Counted from the first letter of the stretch, positions 36,695-45,392 are shown. The stretch: 64,000 nucleotides of DNA from Thermomonas brevis (GCF_014395425.1 NZ_CP060711.1:1116001-1180000); one strand, 5' to 3'. Notes: generated by a model not told the origin, from the sequence alone. A program made the numbers and translations.

Positions 36695-39381
36695 GCCTTT
36701 GTCCTTGGGATGTTAGCCGTGGCCTTGCAGCCGTCGCGGAAACGCGAGCATCCATAAAAAGGGCCATTCTTGCTCTTCTTCTCCTGGATCACGCCTTGTT
36801 CGCACACCGGACAGGTTTGCCCAGCCACCACCGGCACGGTGATGCGCTGGGATCTGCGCACAGCGGCCGGATCGGCCACCTTGCGTGTCTGGTTGCAGGA
36901 CGGAAACTGCGAACAGCCCAGGAATGAGCCATCGCCACGCGGCACCATGACGCCCCCGCATCCTGGACGGGCGCAGGGTTCCAAGCCCTCCCCGTCCAGA
37001 GGTTCAATGGTCAGGTACTTGCGCTTGACGAGTTCCACCAAGAACTGCGAGGGCTGGGCCAGGGTGGTGTAGAAGCGCACCTGCTTGCTGGCCCGGGTCA
37101 TGGCCACGTAGAACAAGCGGCGCTCTTCGGCGAAGGGATAAGGATCGGGTGCGGGCATGGCCAACTGCAGCGCGGGGTCGTCCTGGATCTGGCTGGGGAA
37201 GCCATGGGTGCCCTGGAGGACATTGAGAACGAAGACGTACTCGGCCTCCAACCCCTTGGAGCCGTGGGCGGTCTTGAAGTCGATCTTCAAACGGTCGCCG
37301 AACTGCTTCTGCCACTGCGCTAACGCGTCCGGGATATCGCGCCGATAGCGGCCCAACAGCAAGATGGTGATGTGCTTGCCCTTGGCCGGTAGGAGCTTGC
37401 CCGCTGCGGCATAGCGGTGCATGTCGGCCAGTTGCTGCTCGATGTAGCCGGGGATCGCGTCTTCCTGGGAGAAGCCGTAGGCCAGCATGGGGGTCTTGGT
37501 TAGTGGATTGGTGGTCTTGACCTTCTTTTTGATCTGAGCGGGGTTTGCCTGGATGAAGGTACTCGACACGTCGCACAAGTGCTGCGGACAGCGGAATGTC
37601 GTGTTGAGCGTCAGTCGCGTGGCGAAGTCGAAGGTCTTCTCGAACTCCGTCATGACAGAGATATCGGAGCCGGCGAACCGATTGATCCCCTGCCAGTCGT
37701 CGCCGACCACGCACAGGTGGGTGGGCACGCCCGGGTTGCCGGCCAGGGCTTTCAATAGCCGGATGCGGGCGCGGGAACTATCCTGGAACTCGTCGGCCAA
37801 GATGAGGATATAGGGGCTTTGGTAGGCCCTGGATTCCACGTGCGTGGCTGCCTGGATCAGCATGTCCTCGAAGTCGATGAACTGCCCCGCCCGCAAGCGA
37901 CGCTCCCACTCGGCGGCGATGCGTTCGTAGATGGCCAGATACATGCGCAAACGTGCGCCGTAGCCGTCCTCGGACTGCTCCTTCAACGCTGCCTGCAGTT
38001 GGGCATGGGTCAGCCCATTGTTCTTGACGTGCTGTTGGAATACACGGAACGACCGGGCCAGATCCGCCTCGTCGACCGGGGGCAACCCGATGCTTTCCCG
38101 TGTGGGATCGAACACTGGTTTGACGCCACGCGCTAACAACGCTTTTTCCAGATCGGGAATGGCCTGTCCGACCAACAAGCCGTGCGAGGTGGTCTCGACC
38201 AGCACTGTGCCTTTGTCCACGTGGAGTTGGCGCTTCCACTCCACGCCCTCAAGGTAGTCCTTGAAATGCGAGGGTGCCTCGCCGACTTCGTTGAGGGCAA
38301 AGTGTTCGTGATAGAGGTTGGCACCCGGGTAATAGAAATCGGGGAAGTATTGGCGATGGTGCTCGTCAGCCGTGTCGTGTTCGTAGGCGCGCTCGTAGGC
38401 GTAGTCCACGCCGTTGTAGAACAACCAGTCGGCGATGATTCGCTCTTCCTTGCTCTTGACGATTTCGCCATGGGCGGTAAGGAACCCCCGCTGGCCATCG
38501 GCATAGGCGTCAGGCGTTTGGGGTTGCCCCCACTTGCCCACGTCGCGCGCATAGACGGTGCGGAACAGGTCCCAGTCACGCTTGAACGTGGCATCCTGGT
38601 TCGACAAGGTCTTGATGATGTCGGACACTTCCCGAATGTCCGCCCCAGGGTTGGAAGGATCCACCCAAGGCGCAAGCGACGGTCGCTTACCTGTGGCCTT
38701 GCCGATTACTTCGATGCCGAAGGCATGGAAGGTGTTGGAGCGCACCTTGTCCACTTGGGGCACGTCGCGTAGCCGCTCGGCAATCCGCTGCCCCACCTCT
38801 TCAGCCGTAGCCTTGTTGAACGCCAGCAACAGGATCTGTTCGGGCGTGGCCAGTTTTTCGTGCAGGGCGTAGCCGGTCTTGGCCACCATGGTGGAGGTTT
38901 TGCCAGAGCCTGCGGCGGCCACGACCATGACGCTGTCGTCCATGCAGATGCAGGCATGGATCTGCTCGTCGGTCAGCGGGTTCTTCTCCACCGAGTTGAA
39001 GAAGTCCCTTCGCACCACCTTTTGGCGTGCCAGGTGGGTGGCATTGACCTTATCGAACTGGTGCCGCAAGGTCTCTTCGGGCGACGTTTGGCCGACCGCC
39101 TGCTGCCAGGTCTTGCGCGGGTGCGTGGGCGCGGGGTGCTGGGCCAGGAACCGCCTTACGGTTCCCTTGGGAATCCAGCGCCCACTGCTCACCACGGCCG
39201 ACAGATGCGCCACCCATTGGTCGAACGCGCCTTTGAACCGGTCGTCTTCCCGCTTCTGGTTGGCCCGCCGTTCTGCCTCAAGAACGGGATCGACCGGAGG
39301 TGGCGGCGCGATCTTGGGCTTCTTGTTGCCGAAAATCGTCCCGATGAGCCATACCAGCCCAATGAAGATCAAAAACTCCAT
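36691..39381 (-). CDS. UvrD/HelD-like superfamily 1 helicase with C-terminal zinc fingers
   Basis: An 896-residue DNA helicase. An N-terminal hydrophobic segment (residues 2-17, LIFIGLVWLIGTIFGN) suggests membrane attachment. Motifs in order: Walker A VVAAAGSGKTSTMVAKTGYA (about residue 152), an inserted domain at about residues 300-400 (HRQYFPDFYYPGANLYHEHF, as in helicase IV), Walker B ADEFQDSSRARI, VVGDDWQGINRFAGSD, TAHGSKGLEAEYVFVLN and FYVAMTRASKQVRFY. Two topoisomerase-type zinc fingers end the protein (CARPGCGG...C...C and CPVCEQG...C...C). It is longer than E. coli HelD (684). It belongs to the island and may act in recombination or defence. Confidence 0.88.
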   Translation of the reverse strand: MEFLIFIGLVWLIGTIFGNKKPKIAPPPPVDPVLEAERRANQKREDDRFKGAFDQWVAHLSAVVSSGRWIPKGTVRRFLAQHPAPTHPRKTWQQAVGQTSPEETLRHQFDKVNATHLARQKVVRRDFFNSVEKNPLTDEQIHACICMDDSVMVVAAAGSGKTSTMVAKTGYALHEKLATPEQILLLAFNKATAEEVGQRIAERLRDVPQVDKVRSNTFHAFGIEVIGKATGKRPSLAPWVDPSNPGADIREVSDIIKTLSNQDATFKRDWDLFRTVYARDVGKWGQPQTPDAYADGQRGFLTAHGEIVKSKEERIIADWLFYNGVDYAYERAYEHDTADEHHRQYFPDFYYPGANLYHEHFALNEVGEAPSHFKDYLEGVEWKRQLHVDKGTVLVETTSHGLLVGQAIPDLEKALLARGVKPVFDPTRESIGLPPVDEADLARSFRVFQQHVKNNGLTHAQLQAALKEQSEDGYGARLRMYLAIYERIAAEWERRLRAGQFIDFEDMLIQAATHVESRAYQSPYILILADEFQDSSRARIRLLKALAGNPGVPTHLCVVGDDWQGINRFAGSDISVMTEFEKTFDFATRLTLNTTFRCPQHLCDVSSTFIQANPAQIKKKVKTTNPLTKTPMLAYGFSQEDAIPGYIEQQLADMHRYAAAGKLLPAKGKHITILLLGRYRRDIPDALAQWQKQFGDRLKIDFKTAHGSKGLEAEYVFVLNVLQGTHGFPSQIQDDPALQLAMPAPDPYPFAEERRLFYVAMTRASKQVRFYTTLAQPSQFLVELVKRKYLTIEPLDGEGLEPCARPGCGGVMVPRGDGSFLGCSQFPSCNQTRKVADPAAVRRSQRITVPVVAGQTCPVCEQGVIQEKKSKNGPFYGCSRFRDGCKATANIPRTKA

Positions 39382-39546
39382 CTAGCCCCTGCCCCGCGCT
39401 CCCCTGTCTCCTCGGGGTCAGTTTGCCACGTGAGGCACTGCCGCCGCTTTCCCAGGCCTGGACTGCCACCCTGAACTACGGGACTGCCACCACGGCGCCG
39501 TGCGCCATCATCGGATCCCAGGGCGCGTTCCAAGCGTTCCTTTGCG

Positions 39547-39735
39547 TTGCGCGGCGGCGTCGGTTTGACGGATCTGGTGAGGGCCAACCAGCGGCAAGCC
39601 GATCTGTTCTTCGGCCCCGACGTGAAGCGCGAGCGGAACATGGATGTCATGGACCGCATCAACGCCAAATGGGGCCGCGGGACCATGGGCATTGGCACCA
39701 CCGGGTGGCGGGTCGGGGGTGCGCTTCCTGGTGAG
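39547..39735 (+). pseudogene. umuC C-terminal remnant
   Basis: The frame reads GGVGLTDLVRANQRQADLFF, then MDVMDRINAKWGRGTMGIGT. This matches the DUF4113-type C-terminus of UmuC (GVxLxDL...QxDLF...MxxxDxINxRxGxGT). The catalytic polymerase part is absent, and the final SPxYTTRWD segment is lost at the junction with the next fragment. It is a remnant of an error-prone polymerase V subunit. Confidence 0.7.
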
Positions 39736-39941
39736 CGGCGGATTGCGTCGCCAACGAGGGGTACGAGGCTTCGCTGGAACTGCGCAAACTCTACGAGTCG
39801 CTGCCGGATGCGGATGCGGCCAGGCATGGCCAGTTGCGCGTCATCGACGAGTCCGGCGAGGACTATCTGTTCCCGGCTTCGTTCTTCGTCGCCGTGACGC
39901 TGCCCGAGCCTGTCATCGAGCAGGTATTGCGCGCGGCTTGA
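39735..39941 (+). pseudogene. Remnant of a small conserved hypothetical gene
   Basis: An open stretch after an in-frame stop at 39732 reads VANEGYEASLELRKLYESLP, then GQLRVIDESGEDYLFPASFF and ends in EQVLRAA. It resembles a widespread short protein of unknown function (pattern ASLExRKxYxxLPD...VxDESGEDYLxP). No start codon is present, so the 5' end has been lost, probably when the island formed or decayed. Confidence 0.55.
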
Positions 39942-40002
39942 TCGCCAGGCACGCGTCTTCCTCTTTCCGTCTTCCATAAGACTTCCGCAGGAAAAGCAGC
40001 CG

Positions 40003-41892
40003 TCACCCCTGCTCCAGCATCGGCGGCAGCGGGCAATGCAGCACGCCGCAGATGGTGCGCAGCAGCTCCGCTTCGGCGACGCTGATCCGGCCGTCGCTGC
40101 TGATCGCGTCGGTCACCGCTTCCACCATCGCCTGCTTGGCCAGCGGGTCGAGCGCGTCCAGCGGTTCCCACACCGCATCCAGCGCCTGCACGCCCGTGGC
40201 GGGCGGCGCATACGGCAGGTGGTCGCGCGGCAGCACGCGTTGCAGACCGGCGAGGTAGGCGCGACGCGCGGAAGCCTCGTCCTCGTTGCCGTAGCGCGCG
40301 ACCACCGCCAGCAGGGTGGCGAACTCCTCGCGCACGTTGCCGGGCTTGCGGCGGCCGAAGCGGGCGTAGCGCGCCGGGTCCAGCGACTCGCGCACCTGCA
40401 CGGTCAGCAGCTGTGCCAGGCAGTATTCGAACAGCGAGATTTCGCCGTCGGCGTTCGCCACCGCCTGCACGGTGTCGAGGAAGGCGTCCAGCTGCGGGCG
40501 CGGGCGCAGCCGAAGCACCGGGAAGGCCAGCGCCGCCAGCGGCAGGCGCAGCATCGGGTGCAGGTCGGCGACGAGCTGCTGGTGGATGCGCACGGCGTGG
40601 TCGGCCACGGCCTCGCCCAGGCGCGCGGCGATGTCCTGCCGCTGCCGGTCCAGCATGTCCTCGTCTTCCGCGAGCAGCAGCGCCAGCAGCAGCGGCATCA
40701 CCGCCTCGCGGTCGCGCGCCAGATCGCGCAGGGCGTCGGGGAGCGAACCGAAGATGGCGTCCGCGCGCCGGTAGTCGTCGGAGGCCGGCGTCGCCACCTG
40801 CGCGGCCACCTGCGGCGGCGATACCCGCACCTGCTGGCGCGCGCCCGGCAGCGGACCGCCGGCGCCTTCGGCCAGACCCAGCGCCATGTCTTCCCGCATG
40901 CCGTCCGGCGGCGACGCCAGCCATTCGGCCTTGAGCCGCTCCAGCTGTTCGCCGCGGAAGCCCGGCTCCAGCGCGCGAATGCGTTCCAGCAGCGGCGGAT
41001 GGGTGGCGAACAGGCCGGAGAAGCCGATGCCGTCGCCGAACAGCATGTGGCTGACTTCCTCGGCGTCACCGCGCTGGTTCAGGCGCGAGCCCTCCTCCAC
41101 GCCGGCGATCTTCTTCAACGCGCCGGCCAGGCCGGCGGTCTGGCGGGTGAACTGCACCGCGCTGGCGTCGGCCAGCCGCTCGCGCGAGCGGCTGACGCCG
41201 GCCTTGATCATCCGCCCGAAGAACAGGCCGATGTAGCCGACCACCATCGCCACCAGCGCGGCGATCAGGATCGCGCCGCCGTTCTTGTTGCGGCCGCCGC
41301 CGAAGCGCCCGTACTGCAGCACCTTGCGGCCGATCAGCCCGATCATCAGGATGCCGAACAGCACGCCGATCAGGCGCACGTTGAGCCGCATGTCGCCGTT
41401 GAGGACGTGGCTGAACTCGTGCGCGATCACGCCCTGCAGCTCGTCGCGGTTGAGCCTGTCCAGCGCGCCGCGGGTCACCGCCACCACCGCGTCGGACGGG
41501 CTGAAGCCGGCGGCGAAGGCGTTGATGCCGGCTTCCTCTTCCAGCACGTAGAGCTTGGGCACCGGCACGCCGGAGGCGATGGCGATCTCCTCGACCACGT
41601 TGCGCAGCCGGCGCAGCGAGAGATCGCTGGTGTCCGCCGGCACCAGCGTGCCGCCCATCTGCTGCGCCACCGATTCGCCGCCGCCGCCGAGGCTGGCGAT
41701 GCGGTACAGCGAGCCGAGCAGGATCGTCGCCACAGTGACGCCGGTGGTGAAGGCCAGCATCCGCCACGACGGCGCCACCAGCCACGCGGCCAGATCGACC
41801 GCCGCGACGATGCCGATCACCGCCAGCACGAACAGGAAGACCAGCCGCGCCGAGGCGCGGCGGGCGTTGACCTGGTGTTCGAAGAAGTTCAT
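40003..41892 (-). CDS. M48-family membrane metalloprotease with large C-terminal domain
   Basis: A 629-residue inner-membrane zinc protease, HtpX-like in its first half. Two N-terminal helices (LVFLFVLAVIGIVAAVDLAA and the next) precede the catalytic motif VIAHEFSHVLNGD at about residue 145. Two more helices follow, then the third ligand in SRERLADASAVQF. Residues 300-629 are not found in HtpX: a proline-poor helical region with two TerB-like segments (VQAVANADGEISLFEYCLAQ and DAISSDGRISVAEAELLRTI). The start at 41892 (MNFFEHQVNARR) follows the family; the frame is open to 41982 through low-complexity sequence. A lemA gene lies directly upstream, a common pairing. Confidence 0.9.
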   Translation of the reverse strand: MNFFEHQVNARRASARLVFLFVLAVIGIVAAVDLAAWLVAPSWRMLAFTTGVTVATILLGSLYRIASLGGGGESVAQQMGGTLVPADTSDLSLRRLRNVVEEIAIASGVPVPKLYVLEEEAGINAFAAGFSPSDAVVAVTRGALDRLNRDELQGVIAHEFSHVLNGDMRLNVRLIGVLFGILMIGLIGRKVLQYGRFGGGRNKNGGAILIAALVAMVVGYIGLFFGRMIKAGVSRSRERLADASAVQFTRQTAGLAGALKKIAGVEEGSRLNQRGDAEEVSHMLFGDGIGFSGLFATHPPLLERIRALEPGFRGEQLERLKAEWLASPPDGMREDMALGLAEGAGGPLPGARQQVRVSPPQVAAQVATPASDDYRRADAIFGSLPDALRDLARDREAVMPLLLALLLAEDEDMLDRQRQDIAARLGEAVADHAVRIHQQLVADLHPMLRLPLAALAFPVLRLRPRPQLDAFLDTVQAVANADGEISLFEYCLAQLLTVQVRESLDPARYARFGRRKPGNVREEFATLLAVVARYGNEDEASARRAYLAGLQRVLPRDHLPYAPPATGVQALDAVWEPLDALDPLAKQAMVEAVTDAISSDGRISVAEAELLRTICGVLHCPLPPMLEQG

Positions 41893-41985
41893 GGGGCGAG
41901 GAGCGAGAAGTGAGCGTGGAGGAGTGAGAAGTGAGAAGTGAGGAAAGCGCTTTCGCTCACTCCTCGTAATCTCTTCACTCACTCC
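41893..41985. repeat. Hairpin-forming GTGAG/CTCAC repeats between lemA and the protease gene
   Basis: The 93-bp gap contains GAGTGAGAAGTGAGAAGTGAG and, on the other side of a perfect GAAAGCGCTTTC palindrome, several CTCACTCCTC copies. Together they can fold into a long stem. The composition resembles short palindromic repeats spread through xanthomonad genomes. Located inside an apparent operon, it could adjust expression of the protease relative to lemA. Confidence 0.6.
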
Positions 41986-42582
41986 TCAGAACTGCACCTT
42001 CGGCGCTTCGCGCACCTGCGCCTGCTTGTCGGCCGGGATTTCCAGCAGGGTGGCCGGCTGGAAGCCGAACATGCCGGCGAACACGCTGTTCGGGAACACT
42101 TCGCGCTTGTTGTTGTAAGCCATCACCGCGTCGTTGAAGGCCTGCCGCGAGAAGGCGACCTTGTTCTCGGTGCTGGTCAGCTCCTCGGTGAGCTGCATCA
42201 TGTTCTGGTTGGCCTTGAGGTCCGGGTAGGCCTCGGCCACCGCCAGCAGGCGGCCCAGTCCTGCGTTGAGCTGGCCCTGCGCGGCGGCGAGCTGCGCCAT
42301 CGCCTCGGGATCGCCGGGGCTGGCCTTGGCCGCGGCCAGGCCGGACTGCGCGGCCGAACGCGCGGCGATCACCGCTTCCAGCGTCTCGCGCTCGTGCGCC
42401 ATGTACTTCTTGGCGACCTCGACCAGGTTCGGGATCAGGTCGAAGCGGCGCTGCAGCTGCACGTCGATCTGCGCGAACGCGTTCTTGTAGGCGTTGCGCG
42501 CGGTCACGAGACCGTTGTAGATGCCCATCGCCCAGAACGCGATCACCGCCACAATCACGATGAAAATCAAAAGACTAGACAT
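41986..42582 (-). CDS. lemA: LemA-family protein
   Basis: A 198-residue protein with an N-terminal membrane anchor (SLLIFIVIVAVIAFWAMG) and a helical body. The LemA signature is clear: YNGLVTARNAYKNAFAQIDV, then QLQRRFDLIPNLVEVAKKYM, then AYPDLKANQNMMQLTEELTS. LemA proteins are found next to M48 proteases or TPM-domain proteins, and their precise role is not known. The gene precedes the protease gene at 40003-41892 on the same strand, with a hairpin-rich gap of 93 bp. Confidence 0.95.
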   Translation of the reverse strand: MSSLLIFIVIVAVIAFWAMGIYNGLVTARNAYKNAFAQIDVQLQRRFDLIPNLVEVAKKYMAHERETLEAVIAARSAAQSGLAAAKASPGDPEAMAQLAAAQGQLNAGLGRLLAVAEAYPDLKANQNMMQLTEELTSTENKVAFSRQAFNDAVMAYNNKREVFPNSVFAGMFGFQPATLLEIPADKQAQVREAPKVQF

Positions 42583-42664
42583 CCAACCTCCCCTTGTTCA
42601 TGCAATCGTGGAAACAGGCGCTAGAATCGACCGGTCGTTGCAGCATACGCAGGGGGCATAGCCG

Positions 42665-44023
42665 ATGAAAGAGCGCATTTTCCGGCACGCCTGGAAGGCC
42701 GGTCTGGTGGCGGCCCTGCTGCCGCTGGCCGCGGGTTCCGCCAACCAGGGCACCGCGCCGTCGAACGGCACCGTCACCCGCCTGCAACCCGCGCCGCTGC
42801 CGCAGCCATTGCCCGATGCCGGCGCCATCGCTGCCGCGCACGCCGCCACGCTGGACATCCCGCGCTTCGAGGCGATCGCCGAGGCGCTGGTCGCCAAGGG
42901 CCGCATTCCCGGCATGGCGATGGCCATCGTCAAGGACGGCCGCATCCTCAGCGTGCGCGGCTACGGCATCACCGACGTGCGCGCCCCGCTGCCGGTGGAT
43001 GCGCACACGGTGTTCCGCCTCGCCTCGCTGTCGAAGTCGTTCGCCGGCGCGATGACCGGCATCCTGGTCAACGACGGCGTGCTGCGCTGGGACAGCCGCC
43101 TGACCGACTACGTGCCCTCGTTCCAGCTGTCGATGCCGGAAGCGGCGTCGCGGATGACGGTGGCCGACATCCTCAGCCACCGCACCGGCCTGACCCACAA
43201 CGCCTTCGACCGCGACCTAGAAGGCAACGCGAACTACCACGACCTGACCCTGCGGATGGCCAACGCGCCGATGGCCTGCGCGCCCGGCCAGTGCTATGCC
43301 TACCAGAACGTGGCCTTCAGCTTGATCGGCGACGTCGTGTTCGCCACCACCGGCCGGTTCTACAGCGAGGAAGTGGCGCGCCGCATCTTCAAGCCGCTGG
43401 GCATGAACGACGCCAGCTACGGGCTGGAAGGCATCGAGGCCAGCGCGCGCTGGGCCCGGCCGCACGTGCGCGGCCGCGGCGGCTGGGTGTCGCTGGTGCC
43501 GAAGCCGACCTATTACCGCGTCGCGCCCGCCGCCGGCGTCAACGCCAGCATCAGCGACATGGCGCAGTGGCTGCTCGCGCACACCGGCCACCGGCCCGAC
43601 GTGCTGCCGGCGCCGCTGCTGGCGACGCTGCACGCGCCGCTGGTGGACACGCCCACCGAAACGCGCGGCTCGTCGTGGCGGCGCACGCGCCTGACCACCG
43701 CCGGCTACGCGCTGGGCTGGCGCGCCTACAACTATTCCGGCCACGACGTGGTGTTCCACGGCGGCGCGGTGCAGGGCTATCGCGGCGCGATGGCGCTACT
43801 GCCGGAACAGGACCTGGGCGTGGCGATCCTGTGGAACAGCGAAAGCCCGCTCCCCAGCGGCCTGCTGCCGACCATCCTCGACAACGCGCTGGGCCTGGTC
43901 GGCGGCCAGTGGTTGGACGACGACACCGTGGACGGGTCGGACGACCTGCTCTACGCCGGCCGCGACGCGCTGCCCGTCGGCGCCAGCGCCTCGGCCGCCA
44001 AGGCCTCGCCGCCACCACCCTGA
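42665..44023 (+). CDS. Serine hydrolase, beta-lactamase/class C PBP-like
   Basis: A 452-residue exported enzyme of the class C beta-lactamase/D-alanyl-D-alanine carboxypeptidase fold. A signal-like N-terminus (residues 8-26, AWKAGLVAALLPLAAGSA) precedes the active-site SxxK in FRLASLSKSFAGAMTG (about residue 122) and the YxN motif in YAYQNVAFSLIGD (about residue 217). An HGG-type third motif appears in VVFHGGAVQGYRGAM (about residue 363). The substrate is not predictable; such proteins act on peptidoglycan peptides, esters or D-amino-acid peptides. The start at 42665 gives the signal sequence. It is divergent from lemA. Confidence 0.9.
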   Translation: MKERIFRHAWKAGLVAALLPLAAGSANQGTAPSNGTVTRLQPAPLPQPLPDAGAIAAAHAATLDIPRFEAIAEALVAKGRIPGMAMAIVKDGRILSVRGYGITDVRAPLPVDAHTVFRLASLSKSFAGAMTGILVNDGVLRWDSRLTDYVPSFQLSMPEAASRMTVADILSHRTGLTHNAFDRDLEGNANYHDLTLRMANAPMACAPGQCYAYQNVAFSLIGDVVFATTGRFYSEEVARRIFKPLGMNDASYGLEGIEASARWARPHVRGRGGWVSLVPKPTYYRVAPAAGVNASISDMAQWLLAHTGHRPDVLPAPLLATLHAPLVDTPTETRGSSWRRTRLTTAGYALGWRAYNYSGHDVVFHGGAVQGYRGAMALLPEQDLGVAILWNSESPLPSGLLPTILDNALGLVGGQWLDDDTVDGSDDLLYAGRDALPVGASASAAKASPPPP

Positions 44024-44072
44024 TCGGATCGCTTCGATCGCGATGATCGCCGGCACCTGACGCCGGCAAAAA

Positions 44073-44103
44073 GAAACCCTTCCCGCCTGGGCAACGGGAA
44101 GGG
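44073..44103 (-). terminator. Intrinsic terminator of the histone-like gene
   Basis: On the minus strand CCCTTCCCG / CGGGAAGGG forms a nine-base-pair stem followed by TTTCTTTTTG. It lies about 50 bases beyond the stop codon of the gene at 44156 and faces the end of the serine hydrolase gene. Confidence 0.75.
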
Positions 44104-44155
44104 CCTTCAGGGTCTTGCAAACGCCGGAGCGGGCAACGCCCGCGCCGGTCGCGTA

Positions 44156-44599
44156 TTACAGGGACGACACCGGTGCCGAAGGCATCTGCGGCGCAGCGGC
44201 CGGCTTGGCCTTCTTCGCGGCAGGCTTCTTGGCAGCCGGCTTCTTCGCAGCGGCCTTCTTGGCGGCCGGCTTCTTGGCGGCAGCCTTCTTCACCGCCTTC
44301 TTGGCGGCCGGCTTCTTGGCGGCAGCCTTCTTCACCGCCTTCTTGGCGGCCGGCTTCTTGGCAACAGCCTTCTTCGCAACCTTCTTCACCGCCTTCTTGG
44401 CGGCCGGCTTCTTGGCGACAGCCTTCTTCGCAACCTTCTTCACCGCCTTCTTGGCGGCCGGCTTCTTGGCGACAGCCTTCTTCGCAACCTTCTTCGCTGC
44501 CGGCTTCTTGGCGGCAACCTTCTTCACCGCCTTCTTGGCGGCCTTCTTCGCCGCCGGTTTCTTGGCAGCGGCTTTCTTCGCAGCTTTCTTCACAGCCAT
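44156..44599 (-). CDS. Lysine/alanine-rich histone H1-like protein
   Basis: A 147-residue protein consisting almost wholly of [12 protein letters not shown] repeats, starting [19 protein letters not shown]. Near-identical 18-residue units ([18 protein letters not shown]) occur three times in the middle. The last 25 residues are less basic ([15 protein letters not shown]). The composition resembles eukaryotic histone H1 tails, AlgP of Pseudomonas and HctB of Chlamydia, so it probably binds DNA without sequence preference. The ATG at 44599 is preferred over an upstream one because the repeats start immediately. Repeat number is likely to vary between strains. The gene has a long upstream region. 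Confidence 0.9.
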   Translation of the reverse strand: MAVKKAAKKAAAKKPAAKKAAKKAVKKVAAKKPAAKKVAKKAVAKKPAAKKAVKKVAKKAVAKKPAAKKAVKKVAKKAVAKKPAAKKAVKKAAAKKPAAKKAVKKAAAKKPAAKKAAAKKPAAKKPAAKKAKPAAAPQMPSAPVSSL

Positions 44600-45333
44600 G
44601 GGATGGCTCCTCGTCAATGGGTAAATCGGTAAAGCCCAGTTACGAAAGACGCCGCAGGTATCGGACCTGCGATCGACCGCCGGCGCGCCAGGCGCGCCGG
44701 AACGGATGCTTCACCGATGCGCGCGACGGGCGCCGCATCGGCCGGGACCTTCCCTTCCCACGAAAAAACCTGCGGCGCGATACGCGGCAGGCTTCGCAGT
44801 GGACACCGCCGGAAGCCGGGAAGTTCGCTTTCGCCTGAGGGACGGATTGCCTGCCTCCACCGTTCGTTGCCTCGGGTGGAATTGCGTGTCTTGCCGTCGG
44901 CTCTTGCGCTCTGCTCGCTCACTTGCTTCTGCAGGGAATGTCTGCTGGGCGAAACCTAATCACGCTTTTTTCGGGTGTCAACAATCTTTCGCGAAGTTTT
45001 TTTGCGGCGCTCCGCCGACGCGCGCGCGCGACGTACCGATCGCGGCATCCATCGACGCACCGCACGCATGCGACACGCGCATGCGTGCGCGACGCGCATC
45101 GCCTGCGCGCAAGCATTGGCGCGGCTTGCAGCATTCCGTCGATGCGCGCGCGCGATGCATCGATGATCTTCACTCCGCATCGACAACGCATGCGCGCGAC
45201 GCGCATCGCCGTTGTGCATTCGTTTGTCGAAGGCCGCCGGATTTCGCGTCGCACAAGCGCGTTTGCGCGAAAACTGCGCGAACTTTTCCGCGCGCGCTCG
45301 CCGTCCGCGCGCGTCGTCGCCGATGTCGACGAC
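44600..45333. other. Gene-free stretch with GCGC-rich low-complexity DNA
   Basis: About 730 bases without a supportable gene. The left part (44600-44990) is the upstream region of the histone-like gene. From about 45005 to 45290 the sequence is dominated by alternating purine-pyrimidine CGCG/GCGC and GCATGC words with palindromes. A direct repeat (GCGCGACGCGCATCGCC) begins near 45088 and again near 45191. Frames open across this stretch have extreme arginine or alanine content and are not convincing. A T-rich patch occurs at 44965-45002. Confidence 0.6.
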
Positions 45334-45363
45334 GAAAAAACCCGCGGCGTTTCCGCCGCGGGT
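45334..45363 (-). terminator. Intrinsic terminator of gcvH
   Basis: On the minus strand AACCCGCGGCG / CGCCGCGGGTT with a four-base loop is followed by TTTTTCG. It lies 30 bases downstream of the gcvH stop codon. Confidence 0.92.
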
Positions 45364-45392
45364 TCCGGGTGTTCCGGCGAAAGAACGAAGCG

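Noticed and set aside
31428..40002. Site-specific attachment repeats of the island
   Set aside because: I compared the stretches just after 31427 and just before 40003 and found only short similar words (for example AAAAGCA), not a convincing direct repeat. No integrase gene is present.
44960..45005. Intrinsic terminator at the T-rich patch
   Set aside because: The possible stem (CTT...AAG) is only about three base pairs, too weak to call.
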